Shown here: piece by piece, positions 34,689-46,639 of the stretch
Layout: the number at the start of each line of letters is the position of its first letter
Position numbering within the stretch: position 1 is the stretch's first letter
From: Hyaloscypha bicolor E
Lineage: Eukaryota > Ascomycota > Leotiomycetes > Helotiales > Hyaloscyphaceae
Direction of reading: 5' to 3'
DNA length: 64,000 nucleotides
NCBI RefSeq assembly: GCF_002865645.1
Contig: NW_020194558.1
Span: forward strand, 1,201,614-1,265,613
The notes under the pieces: model-generated
Seen by the model: the letters and a program-made list of their open reading frames with translations, nothing else
Told to the model about the DNA's origin: nothing
Databases searched by the model: none
Made by a program: the position numbers and the translations under genes

Positions 34689-37600
34689 TTAGACCTTGAA
34701 ATTGGTAAACTTAGCCCACCTCAAATGCACCCCAATAGCAATAATCGGCAAAACGCTTACAATCTCACCCAAACCAGCATACTGAGGTGGGATTCTTGCA
34801 TTCGGAAATGCTCCCGCGGCCAACAGAATCGCGAAGGTGTTATAGACGAACGACCAAGTAAAGTTGAAGACAACTCGTCGATAAAAGGCCTTAGAAAGGT
34901 CGATGAGGACGATGACTCCGCCCAGAGCTGGTCGGATGAGGACAGCATCTGCTGCGCTTTGAGCGATATCTGTGCCTCCATTGACGTGCATACCGATAGA
35001 TGCTTGAGCAAGTGCCACAGCATCATTCGTTCCATCGCCGCAGAACATCACAACATTTTTTGCTGTGGATAATGTATGTCCGCTTGTCGGCTGGACTGCA
35101 TCGAAAGCGCACATGACTTTCAGGCAAGTCGAGAGTTCGAGAAACAGACTTGACAGACTCTTCATTGTCACCACTAACAATAGAAATCTCGATGTTCCGC
35201 CGCTTCAACTCGTTGATAACAGCCGTGGTATCTGGTCGGAGACTATCCTTGAGACCATACACTGCAACAAGACCTTTGTTGACAGTGATGCAAAAGATAG
35301 TGACTCCGAGGGAGAGGATATCCTTGACCGCTGGTAGGTTTTCAACTCCCAGCCAGTATGGATTTCCCGCACGAATATTCTCTTCTCCCCAGGTAGCTTT
35401 AATGCCACAGCCCGCAATCGAGGTGACGTTCTTCAGCTCATCTGCTTTGGTGACAGTTGACTTCAGATGTGCTGCTATGGCTGTCGACACAGGGTGCTTG
35501 CTACCGCTTGTCAAACCAAGAATCATTGGACCAAGTGTGGTTCCTTCGCCGGTTGGGTATATCTCTCTCTCCACCGCGAGCAGCCCCTGCGTGAGGGTGC
35601 CTGTCTTGTCGAACACGACATGGAAGATGTTTCTAGCCTTTTCAATCGTTTCTGCTGACTTGAAGATCACACCGTTTTTAGCAGCCACTCCACCGGCGAT
35701 GACCAGAACCATAGGAACAGCTAGGCCGATTGCGCATAGACATGACACAATGAGAGCGGAGATAGCGTAAGTCATGGCGTTGATGCATGCAGTTGTGGTC
35801 GAATAATCTCGAATTCCTTTACCGACTCCCACCCAGACAATAAACACAATGACTGTGAGAACAAGGATAATTGGGACAAAGTAAGCCGCTACTCTGTCTG
35901 CCATATCTTGGAACTTGGCTTTGGAAGATTTTGCCTCGTCAACCATTAAACCGATCGCTTTGATTGTATTGTCTCCCATAAGCCGGGTTAGGCGAATTGT
36001 TAAGGTTCCAGAGTGATTTATAGATCCGGCAACCACCGGGGAACCTGGTTGTTTGGCCACAAGAGTAGCTTCGCCCGTGATCATAGACTCGTCGACGTCC
36101 GATATGCCAGAGATGACAGTCCCATCTGTGGCGATTGACGAATCCTAGATTAACAGATTAGAAACATTCTTAAACCGCCGTTTGCATAAATACATACAGG
36201 TAACACCACAAATACATCTCCGTATTGCAAGAGTCGCGCATCAATCTCATCTTGAGAGTTTGATTTTGGGTCTACGAGAATAGCAGTTGATGGTTGAAGT
36301 GATTCAATAGAGATCGACTCCACAGCTTGCTGTCTTGCCAAACTAGTCACAAGGCGTCCCACCATAATCAATGTTACCAGTAGCGTACTAGCTTCGAAGA
36401 AGCTCCCAGTTGAAAGAGGCTTTTCATAAGCCAGGCAAGCGTAGGCAATGATGGAGTATATGTAGGCGGTTGATGTGGAGAGGACCACTAGAAAGTCTAC
36501 TTCACTGGGTGCGAGAAAAACAGCGCCTTGAAAGCGCTGATATACCATGGGCCAGCAATGTACACTTGCACAATCGTTGCGAGGACTAGTGAAGCAGCTC
36601 CGTAAGCGATTTCTCGAGGAGGAAGCTTGGCCCATGCCATGATAAGCACAGGAATAGTCAGCACTGTACGAAGATCACGGCATAAAGTGGTGGGATTACA
36701 GGGCATTTGTGCTTTACAGCACTTCAGTATCTATTTTTTAGCGCACTCGGTCACTAAATTACCCTATAATTCTAGGCCATTGCCCTAAAAGCACGCTAGA
36801 AAGCGGGAGTTAGGGGTACTACACCTTTTTAGGGCTCCTCCCCTGTACTTACAAGGAACACCTCGCCAAAGAGCCCTATAGTAACTACCTATTTCGCGTC
36901 CAAGCGCTATGGTTGCTCTGCCAGCAGCACTATTTACCCCTAAGGACACCTCATACCTTGCGAATGTCTCATAGCGCCTCTTGAGATCTGTCTAGGGCAT
37001 ATGGCCTGGAGCCATAGGGCCTTACAGCGGGCTCAAGCCACTGAATTGTGTCCTGAGGGGTGCCAAGGGTCCAAATGCCCTGTAATCCCGTCACTTTATG
37101 CCGTGATCTTCGTAGAAACCAACGTCTTGAAGAGCATCAAGCGAAGATGTGCTCTACCAGATGTGATGAGAGGAGGGTCTGCCATCGGGGCCAGCTTGGC
37201 TAATTCAAAGAATGGATTGCCCGTCAAATCTCTTGCGCCAAGAACCTCTGGATGATAGGTAACTCGAATGGTGCGAGAATCGAGTATAGCGATATCGGAA
37301 ATCCCATATGGTAGATCTTTGTCGCCTATAAAGAGTGTAGGGTCTTCCACAATAAGGTCAAGCTCGTGTCCAGACAATGTCATCTTCGAGCAAGTAAGTC
37401 CAGTCATCTTCTCAATGGTCTTGATAGTCTCGGCAACGCTGATATCGGCGGAACTTGCGCGAAAATCAAATTCTGCTCGACCCAATACAAGGCTGGTTTT
37501 GATATTGGAAACCGCTGGCATTGAAGTCAGAGCTTTGGAGAGCGATTTTTCGCAGCCAGTACAGGTCATCCCTTGGACACTGATGATAAGATGTTCGACT

Positions 37601-38783
37601 TCAAGAGCCCCCTTTTCCAAGTCCACCTGATCGGCGCTCGCGTTCGAGGTGTAGGGTAAAATTTCGATATCTTGCGAACATTTGTTGCCTCCTGACTTGG
37701 TTTTGGAACAGCAAGCTTCCTTAGTGACTGGGCGCTTCCCAGTCGGATTTGAGACATCCTGGCATCCGATTTTGCGACCATTTGCTTCTTCCACTCCCAG
37801 GGTAGTGTGCTTCCCAGCCTGAACCTCAGTAGAACAGCATCTATTCAATGACGACTTTCTGTCTGATGGAGTCGAGATTGGCTCTGAGCAGCAGCTTTTT
37901 CTACAATCGCCCAGAGGTGCAGCGACAACAATCGGTTCCACAGCTGATTCAGAACAGCTTCCTTTGCTCCAACCACTTACAGATTTCGATGTAACGGCTG
38001 GTTCCACGCTCGGTTCGGAACAGCATCCTTTACCACAATCCGGAGCAGGAGCTTGATCGTCGACGAAACTTGTCTCCTCCCCGCAGCAGTCCAAACCCTC
38101 TTTGGCATGCTTAGGGCTGGCTTTGACACCACAGGTGAACCTAGCTTTTGTGGCAGAAATATTCATTCCAATATTGGTTCCAGTTTGCTCTGGCGGTGTA
38201 GAGCAACAGGCGTTTATTTTCGTGATCGTGTCCACCAACTCGCCCTTCGGGGGAGAGCAGCACGACTCCCCAGCACACGAAGCGCCTCCAACCGACTTGA
38301 CAGAACTCCACCCACTAGAAGCTCTTCTCATTCCCGCCAAAAGTCCCTCCTTCTCCGAACTCTTGCGTCGAGCAGTCCCAGTCTCCAGAGCACAGCACGA
38401 TTCCAAATTCAACGAAAGCAACACCCTGCAAATACACCCAATATTGTTCAACATCTCGCTATATGCAGCCTTTGCTTTGGAAAGGTGGCTCTCGCATGGT
38501 TCTTCGTCGGATGGGAGTGGAATGGAAGACTGGGAGCTCGAGGGAAGCTTGTTTCGATGATTGTGCTCATTCTTGCAATCCCGGCGTGCGATTTCGACGA
38601 GGCAGTTGTCTGCATGAGTTAGTTAATGAGCTGGAAATGTCACAGGGCCGGGAGGAGCCTACCATCACAGCATCTGTTCTCTGGTGTAGGAGAGGAGGAA
38701 CAGCATGCAGAACGAGTACAAGTTCTCTGGCGGATTGTGGAAGAGTCCCCTCTTCCTACCTCAGCGCTGGTTGAGCAAGCCAT
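34689..38783 (-). pseudogene. CrpA/Pca1-like heavy-metal (copper/cadmium) P1B-type ATPase, disrupted
   Basis: Exons run 38783-38663, 38609-36198 and 36144-34689, with 53-nt introns at 38662-38610 (CTAAC branch, GCAG) and 36197-36145 (GTATGT, ATCTAG). Removing a 444-bp MITE (36669-37112) leaves 3543 nt, about 1180 residues. The N-terminus is rich in CC pairs and holds one HMA domain (GMTCTGC, about residue 390). Then come TM helices, SMITGEA, the DKTGTLT phosphorylation site, the KHP motif and GDGTNDAVALAQ. Such pumps export copper or cadmium. The lesions are the MITE within an exon, a one-base loss near 36505 (after FKALFFSH), an extra A in an A6 run near 35059, and CLC in place of the CPC metal-channel motif near 35740. 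The two frameshifts compensate in length. The family is certain; loss of function is strongly inferred. Confidence 0.85.
36669..37112. mobile_element. MITE (Tc1/mariner-type, TA target) inside the ATPase exon
   Basis: It is 444 bp with 41-bp terminal inverted repeats beginning CGAAGATCACGGCATAAAGTG; the two ends differ at only 2 of 41 positions. TA flanks both sides (36667-36668 and 37113-37114). Removing the element and one TA restores an uninterrupted ATPase frame (KTLVS then TVLTIPV), proving the insertion point. It encodes no transposase. High end identity suggests a fairly recent insertion. Confidence 0.92.
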
Positions 38784-39443
38784 TTTTCTCACGAATGCAG
38801 GTCAGAGTTGCGAAGAAAGAGAAATAATTGTTGGATAATGTCGTTTATCCCATAAGCTGCGAGAGATGAAGACTTTTCAAAAAGAGCGCTAAAATACCTG
38901 AGGCATCAATCAAAAGAGGATTGGACCAATTGGAGAGCTATACTATTTACCCCTCTAGAACACCAAAAACACCGCTCTTACTATCACTTATAAATAAGTT
39001 AGTTATGGTCATGTTATCAATTGTCCCGTTAATAGCGTTAAAAGCCCTTTCAGCTGTTCCCCCTTGCTCTATTATAACTATTGGCCTGTCTTTAAATTTC
39101 GGGACCGTAGCACAAAGCTCCTATCAAGAATGAATATAACTCTAAAGTTTAAAGACATGGAGCAGAAGGCAACCTTTATACCGGATTTATCCGGACAAAG
39201 TAGGAGGAGGTACTTTCGTACATAATACGCCAAGCATCTTAATAAGCGAAAGAGGTGCCTAAGTTACCAGGTATCAAAGTACCGCTTGCCAATGTGGGCC
39301 TTTATGCCTAAGGCCTCATAATTTAAATTACGGCGTAAATATTGCGAGGTTGTTTCGCACTAACCAAAATCGTTACTCGCTTTGATCCGAGGTACAGATC
39401 GGCGTGGTGATCATGCATGAATGTAAAAATATCGCCTAAAAGC
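38784..39443. other. Upstream region of the ATPase and spacer
   Basis: It would contain the ATPase promoter on the minus strand. No specific metal-response site can be supported. It includes a dispersed repeat copy. Confidence 0.45.
38960..39165 (-). repeat. Dispersed repeat with conserved peptide, copy B
   Basis: The minus frame reads VPKFKDRPIVIIEQGGTAE and INGTIDNMTITN, aligned with 24758-24949. The surrounding DNA also aligns (AAAGACAT near one end, TTAGTTATG near the other). Confidence 0.55.
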
Positions 39444-39940
39444 ATACGCTGCCAAACGCCCCCTCCCCCATTCGACTAGCGTGTGGCGCCCCAGCCCTGT
39501 AGCAACCCCTGCCCGCCCCAAGCACCGCCTGTAAGGCCTGTAGAAACCCCCCTAAGATTTGTGAGAGCCTGACAGGCGCCAACATACGCTGCCACTCTGG
39601 CAGCGTATTATTTTAGTAGTTGAAGACAGCTTCTCAAATATTCACGAGGAAAATAATACGCTGCCGCCCGGCAGCGTATTTTTTTTGGGATTTTCCTTGT
39701 TCCCACCGAGGATTTCTTATTTTCTATAGGGCATATCTCTGGGCTATAGCTATAGGGGTATAAATGCCTTGTTCCCACCGAGCCTTCTTAAAATCCTCGT
39801 TCCCACCGAGGATTTCTTACAGGCTTCAAATGCCCTAAAGGCCCTGTAGAATCTCCCTCCAGGGGCCCCCTGTTACGCCAGTCCTAATTAGTCCAAGCCA
39901 CAAAAAAATATGCTGCGCGGCGCTGGCAGCGTATTATTTC
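39444..39940. repeat. Cluster of fold-back ends, AATACGCTGCC / GGCAGCGTATT
   Basis: Complementary tips occur at 39445-39453, 39584-39608 (a 25-bp hairpin), 39655-39680 (a 26-bp hairpin) and 39908-39938. Pairing suggests two small TIR elements, about 39445-39608 and 39653-39938. GTTCCCACCGAGGATTTCTTA recurs at 39699 and 39799, with a variant at 39771. Confidence 0.65.
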
Positions 39941-39976
39941 GTAATGAATTTGCACACCACAGCAGCCACAAGGCTA

Positions 39977-40162
39977 CTATCCCCCCCCTTGAATACTTAC
40001 AGTGGGTCCTGGGATAACACACTCCTGCACTGACCAACTCAAGGGTGTATGGCCAATAGCGATTCTGGAGAGCACCTGATATGTCCTAGTTGGGGGTTAT
40101 AAACGAGGTTTCAGGGTGGCGTTACTAAAGGACCCACTGTAAGTATTCAAGGGGGGGGATAG
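39977..40162. mobile_element. MITE with perfect 33-bp TIRs (TA target)
   Basis: It is 186 bp. Both ends read CTATCCCCCCCCTTGAATAC inward and are identical over 33 bp. TA flanks at 39975-39976 and 40163-40164 indicate a Tc1/mariner-type transposase in trans. Confidence 0.9.
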
Positions 40163-40167
40163 TAATA

Positions 40168-40446
40168 CTATCCCCCCCGCTAAACACTTATAGTGGGCCC
40201 AACATTCGCCTCACTCTCATGCCACGATTCACACCACTAAAGGCACGCAATGAGTCTTTACCGCTTTCTACTTCGAGTGAGCCAGTACTCACTGGGCTTT
40301 CTGCCGCTCTTATAGTGCAAATTGTACTGTAAGCTAGAAGCTTCTACGTGCTCTGATTGGCTAAAAATGGGGTGAGGCGTGGCGTGAGTGAAGCATGAGA
40401 GTGTGGCGAATATCGGACCCACTATAAGTGTTTGGGGGGGGGATAG
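40168..40446. mobile_element. Second MITE of the same family (TA target)
   Basis: It is 279 bp with ends CTATCCCCCCCGCTAAACAC and CTATCCCCCCCCCAAACAC, sharing CTTATAGTGGG with the neighbouring MITE. TA flanks at 40166-40167 and 40447-40448. Five bases separate it from the first copy. Confidence 0.88.
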
Positions 40447-40523
40447 TAACAATTTCCTGTATTCCTTCGTCCGGTGAGACATTACTAGCGTGGGCAGGGG
40501 GGGGTCCCGCACTAAACAGGGGA

Positions 40524-42372
40524 GGCTCGCCTGGCTGGCGGGGCATAATTTTATGTACCTTTACATACAAATTTATTAGTAAGGTACATCGCGTGGATGA
40601 AATCGCGTCCAAGAATGCCCTTTTAGTATGCGCTCATGCATGTAATGGACCCTTCTTCTAGCCCATCTCCACAGCCCAAAAGGCCAAAAAACACCCAATC
40701 CCTTGCGAATATACTTTCTAAACTTGGACCAATTACGAACGTCGCTTTTGAGCCCTTTCAACCCGAACCTGAACAGTCCGTACGAGCGATTTTACCTCCT
40801 ACTTTCCCTCTAAAAGTATACCTATTCGATTACTTTAGCCTGTTCTTTGCCCGCAAGCTTTTCCAGATCATTACTACGAATACTAATCAATATGCGAATA
40901 TATAAAGGCTATATATAAAGGAGGAAAGGGCACGAGAATAGACAGATTTGCTACTAGAGGAATTATATATATAGGAGTATATAATGAGCCTCAAGTTGAG
41001 ATATACTAGAATTCAGACTTTAATAAAGGTCTTCTATACTCAATTACAAACCATATATCGCTCTGCCGCTTTGAGCAAATCAAGCAGTATTGCCATATCT
41101 CGTACCCTGAAAATAATATGCGAAATGGATATTACTTACCAAATAATAAGTTTTGGTAATATGTTGCATAGCAACTGCAGGCTAGTTACTCACGTGACTA
41201 CACATACTGTATTTAGCTCTGGCCATCCGTACCACACCTCTCTTCCTCCCATATTAATAATATATTAAAATACAACTGCATTTACTGCAATATAATATAA
41301 GCTTGAACCTCTTACTTTCTTTATACGAGCTTCCTGTCAGCTTTTATACTCTTCTTCTTCTAATATCAGTATTAACGAACTTATGATACGGTGCTTTGGC
41401 AGGTATATTTCCCCTTTTTTTTACCCCGCTACCCCGCTAATTATTTTAGATCCTTACATATATACAAGATGCCTAAAAAGCTAATTAAACAAGGGTATAA
41501 GATCTATGGACTTGCGGATTACGGATATATATATAATTGGACTTAGAGCTCGCGAGAAAAGGGGCTCCAAAAAATAACTCTCTATCTAACCCTTATAAAT
41601 ACCGGTTCTCTCATACGAAATTTGGTACTTTCCCTCCCACGCCGCTATCTTATAATATACCTCGATAATTACTTTACCTCTATACCCTTATTTTCAGAGC
41701 TATAAGCCTGTAAATTTGGTATAGTGGGTACTACTCGCCCATATAAGCTATTTCCACCGGAATTATTAGCAATTAAAAATCGGTTTACTATAAAGCTAGA
41801 ATAGAATACCTTACTTATAGTAGTAGTTCAAGATACCCTTTACTTAGCTTGGTAAGATAATAGTATTGTCTTAGCTTTAAGTAATATCCATACCGTAAAT
41901 AAAGCAGAGGACTAGCGAGTAAAGGAAAGAAGACGTCTTATAAAGACGTCTATAAATGGGCGAATTATACGGGAGGTTTTTAGCGAAATACTAATAAAGA
42001 AGCTTCAGATTCCTAGCTTTATTAATAATTATAATTAATATATGAGAGGGATAGACCTCGCAAACCAATTCAGGGAAGTATACGAGAGTTACAAGCCTAC
42101 CTTTAGGAATTAGTAGCCCTTGTTTAACTGGCTAATCGAGGTAGCTTATATAAATGGCTACAGACTTTATTAATTAAGTATAATAGAGAAACGCCCTCTT
42201 ATGCACTTGTAATTTCGAACCGAGCTTTATTATAAGCTTTTAGGGTATTCTGAGAAGGCAAAGCTAAGGAGCTTGCAAGTAGGGCTAGGGAGCAAGAGGG
42301 TATTTAATCCCGATCTTCGTCACTTATACTACTGGGAAAAGCATCCCAAACAAGGCACTTATATGTGGTATT
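40524..42372 (+). mobile_element. PiggyBac-like transposon, left part
   Basis: The segment 40524-40590 is the reverse complement of 63508-63573 almost exactly (GGCTCGCCTGGCTGGCGGGG near its outer edge), so these are the two inverted ends of one transposon. A transposase lies between them and is cut at 42372 by the gypsy element. The outermost ends and any TTAA target were not found; the left flank near 40490 and right flank after 63573 no longer match. Confidence 0.8.
40636..42372 (+). pseudogene. PiggyBac-type transposase (DDE_Tnp_1_7), N-terminal and central part, broken
   Basis: It starts at 40636. Residues 58-89 (PLKVYLFDYFSLFF, LFQIITTNTNQYANI) match the first conserved piggyBac block. 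After a degraded stretch it continues with SINELMIRCFGR. A 47-nt intron (41403-41449, GTATAT..TTTTAG) splices exactly into SLHIYKMPKKLIKQGYKI and GLADYGYIYNW. The catalytic core is recognisable around 41630-42100 (NYFT-type block, VLALSNIHTVNKAED-like, IPSFINDYNQYMRG-like with stops at Gln codons). The fold cuts and pastes at TTAA in this family. Stops come mainly from TAG, consistent with RIP. The frame is interrupted at 42372 and resumes at 63367. Confidence 0.8.
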
Positions 42373-42673
42373 ATGGTACGGCAGGCCATACTCGTCGAAA
42401 ATCGTGTTATTTTGGCGGTTTTGAGGTTTAGGTTATATGGTAAAGGCCACGGCCTTTTGCACGTAACTTGCGGAAATCACATAAGAAAGCTGGTTTTTCT
42501 ATAGACTTAGAGAATAATCCTTTATAAGTATTTAATTAATTAAGCTTTTATATACTATATACTATTTATACTTTACTATTTACGCTTTTGATTTATTATT
42601 TTGCTATTAAGTCACGTTTTGCACTCTAGTATACTTTATATAGGTTTTGTCTTATTGCAGTTTCCCTCCTATA
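42373..42673 (+). repeat. 5' LTR of the outer gypsy element
   Basis: It contains GGCAGGCCATACTCGTCG near the start and GCAGTTTCCCTCC near the end, shared with 63067-63366. It keeps slightly more C/G (CACGGCCTTTTGCACG). The exact first base is uncertain by 1-2 positions. Confidence 0.88.
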
Positions 42674-45600
42674 TATTTTATAATAAGCAATATAGAAAGG
42701 ATAGAAACTTCGCAGTCAAGGTAATACTCTTATAAAGTTCTAAGAGATATCTATAAGGCGAATTATTAGCTTAGCAAGTTAAGAGAGAAAAAGAGCTATT
42801 ATAATACCTTGAGCCTAAGGCTAAAATATTAAGGATATACGAGTATTAATCTTAATATCTTATATTAATTTCCGATATATCCAGTAACTTGAATACGGGT
42901 CAGCTACAAGATATAGTTACTAGTATAGTATATAAGGGTAGTAGAAATAGAGGCTAACTATAAAAGAAAAAGAAGCAGAGGAAATAGAATAAGAAATATT
43001 ATACTAAGATAATATAAATCAGATCTTAGTTAAAATCAGACTTTAGTATTCGGAAATAAAGTTATACTATTAATTTGTATATTGTTTTTAGTTATAGTAA
43101 AAGCCGGAATTAAAGTAGCTTTAATTTTAGTAATAAAGCTTACTCCTAAGTCCGAAAAAAACACCCAAAAGAGGAAATATTCTTAAATTCAAATAGAATA
43201 GCAAACTGGAATTAGAAATAAAAATCAAAAAGAAATCGGAAATAAGAAATTATATAAATAAACTAGAGAAGCTTCTAGAGAAAGGAATAAATACTAAATA
43301 AAGAAAAAAAAAGAGAATTCAGAAAAGTCAGAAAAATTAGTAAAATTATATTTATTATTTTTATTACTTTTAATAGTATTAATAGATATATCTAGTTTAG
43401 CGAAATCAAAAGAAAATACTATAGGTATCGAGCTAATAAAGCAGGAAAGAAAGTATAAGTAATAGGAATAAGACTAGAAAAGCTACTACTTTATTACTAC
43501 TAATATTAAAACTCAAACCTCGACTATATTTATTATTATTATCCGGTTTCTCTCTAATTCCGGTTCCTAAATCAAAAGATATATTTAAACAGGAAATTAG
43601 CCCTTTAGAAATATTATTAATAGAAGTCTCAGGTACGGAAATTTTATAATTAGCTATAAAAGAAATTATTAAGATTAATATAGCTAAGAATAAGTATATA
43701 CTAGTACCGGGTTTAAACCTGCCGCTTATAGGAGCTCCTAAAGTACTATAGTTTTAAAAAAGTAATATTTCTATATTTTTAGAATAGTATATAGATATAT
43801 ATAAGAACTATTATATTCCCGATAATACTAAAAGAGAGAGAATTATCTATTATATCTCTTTTATTTATAAGAATTAGATTAAGGCTATACCGGAATACTA
43901 TACTAATAATCTAGAAAATTACTAGGAAACTAAGTTTTTTAAGGCCTTATTAAAGAAATTCCGAAAATATAACTGGGAAATACTCAAAATCAGTTATAAC
44001 TTTCTTAATCGGATTATTATATATGCCTAAAATAAAGAAATTTTATCTAAGTCTTATATTAATATATTTAATAAAGTATTAAAAGAGTTACTAAAAAGGA
44101 AAGAAATAGATAAAATTATTTAGTATCGAGAATTTATAAAGGAATTATCTATTCTAGTAAGAGATTATATTCTTAAAAATATAAACTTTAAGCCTATAGA
44201 TATTTTTACTTATAAATATAGTAAAATATATAAAAAAGTAATAATATCCTATTAATATAAAAAGAAGAAATATTATTTTAATATTATTAATAACCCAGAT
44301 ATATCCAGATTTAGATAAGAATACTTGAATATAGTAGTCTATAATATAGTTCCCAAACCAGAAAATAATTATTTCTTACTAGTTCTTCCTATTATATTTC
44401 CTAAAGCTACTATAGATATAAGTAAAAAAAGAACCTAGCCTATAGCTAATTATATAAAACTTACTAAAAATAACAAACCCAAAGGAAATAATATTAACTA
44501 GCTAATAAGAAGTCTGGAAAAACTATCTATTACTACTATAATTCAAGAGAACCTATAGAAATAACTTAATATAGCTACTATTATAATTCAAGAGAACTTA
44601 TAGAAATAACTTAATATAGCTACTATTATAATTCGAGAGGATATCTATAGCCTATTTATATAGCCTAGCTAACTATAGTAAATATAATAGTATTAATAGC
44701 CTAGTAAATATAATTCGAATCTTTAGGAAAAATATACTAGAAGTTATAATAAAAGTTATAAAAAATACTATAGTAGCTATAATAGTCGAGCTAAAATAGG
44801 TAAAAGGTCTAGATAGCTATATTCTAGAGAAAGTTAATCTTAAATATAATTAGAAAATACTATTCAAGTTAATATAGCTTATAGTATAGATCTAGAACCG
44901 AGAAAACGAATTTACTATAGGTACTATAATAAGAATAAGAATAATAATATTAATCCAGAATATATTTATATCTCTTAGTTCTATTACCTACTAATAGAAG
45001 AATTTATAAACTATAGATATACTTACTAATTTAATAAAAAATAATATAAAGGGCTATTTAAGCCTAGATAAGAAAGTATTTCCTTTTTCCTTACTAGTAA
45101 GTACCGGTAGTTTAACTAAATTATTTCCTAAGTCCGAAGAAAAGAATTTGACTATAACTTAAATACTTAATCCAAAAATATCTAGAGATTAATAGGAAAT
45201 ACCCAGTTTACTAGATAAAAAAAAGAAAAGAAAACTAGCTAACCGGGATCTATATATAGGAATAAGTAAATTATATCTAGGAAATCTGAATAGCTACTTT
45301 ACCTTAGAGAAAATTATATTAGAATTACTAATACTTCAGGTTCTAGAATTAATAAATAGTATTAAGATTTGGCTATAAATAGCATTTCTATTAATACTAT
45401 AATAGGTTTCTTATTAAGAAAAAAGAGAAAAGAAATAGAAATAGCTAAAGAGATTTTCTGAAAATAAGCTAGAGTAAAAGAGAAGCTACCTTATATAAGA
45501 AGCCAGAAGAATACTATTTTAAGAAATAATAGATAAGGAAATAGCTTAGCTAAGGATATAGATATTAATACTTCCGGAAATAAATAGAACAAATTAGGAA

Positions 45601-46092
45601 CCTAATATATTCTTAACTATAATAAGTATAGAATTCCTAAAGTTAATAATATTCTAATAAAACTACTAAAAAAAGTAATTATTCTATTTCTAAAAACTTA
45701 AAAGAAAATAAGAATACTTATTAATATCTTAAAAATACCAGATTTAGCTACTATATTTCAGAACTAATAAATTAAGGATAATACTTCTTATTTTACTATT
45801 TTATAAATAAAAAATACTATTATATTAAATATAATTAGATATATTAGGAAATCTATAGAACTAGTAGCTATAACTTATATAATAAATAGAATATTTAAAG
45901 AATTAGAAATACTAGTTTAGGTACTTAATACTAATAGAATTATTTAATTTAAAGGCAATAGTATTAATATTCGAATATTACTAGCTTATAAATATATTAT
46001 ATAAGCTCTATACCTCCGGTTTATATTTTAAGGACCTTAAGGAAATATTAAATATAAAGAAATAATTAATACTAGAACTAAAGTTAATATTT
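42674..46092 (+). pseudogene. Leader and gag remnant of the outer gypsy element
   Basis: The decayed plus-strand frame becomes gag-like at about 43900-44330: KITYNFLNR-type text, then VLKELLKRKEIDKII and RDYILKNINFKPIDI. That pattern is usual in fungal gypsy capsid regions. Around 44450-45100 it is Gln/Asn/Ser rich, and protease-like text should lie near 45600-46000 but is not convincing. TAG/TAA stops are frequent. The nested element interrupts it at 46092. Confidence 0.55.
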
Positions 46093-46390
46093 TGTAATGT
46101 ATACAGGGTCACACGTGACTTAAGGGCATGTAACGAACCTCGGATATCGCAGGTATTAATTAGGGAGTTCGGCAGCCCTTTAATATCCCAACTAACTACT
46201 ATTTATATTATATATATTAGGCTTATAAATTACTAATTATATATATACCATCGGGGCCTCCTATTTAGAGGGGGCTTCCCTGGACCTTACAGGAGGGACA
46301 GAGATTAGTTCTATACTGAATTTAATACTGTGGTTTCATAATATACTAATTCATTCTATTATCTTATTACCTACTAATAAATACCTTATA
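46093..46390 (+). repeat. 5' LTR of the chromodomain gypsy element
   Basis: It runs TGTAATGTATACAGGGTC..AATACCTTATA. It shares CATCGGGGCCTCCTATTTAG with the other two family copies. Confidence 0.92.
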
Positions 46391-46639
46391 AGCTAATCTC
46401 TCTACCCTTAAAGAAGGTAGTTCAATAAGTAATTATATCTCGAAATCTGCGAAATATATAATTTCTCGCCAAAGCTATTCCTATAGAGGAAGTCGACCAG
46501 ATTAACCCCGATATGGGTAATAGTAAAGGCTCGTTTAATACTTTTAATAGGGCCCCTCAGGAGCCTCCGAGAGCCAGTAATAATAATGGAAATAATTCCG
46601 GCAATAATTAAAATACCGAGATTAATACCCGAGTCACTG

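Noticed and set aside
36710..37070. Interior of the MITE as a third ATPase intron
   Set aside because: It has inverted terminal repeats and TA duplication, and no GT..AG pair that restores the frame better than exact excision.
34584..38774. Plus-strand open frames of 100-206 codons across the ATPase region
   Set aside because: They are antisense shadows of the P-type ATPase, whose motifs, introns and start are on the minus strand.
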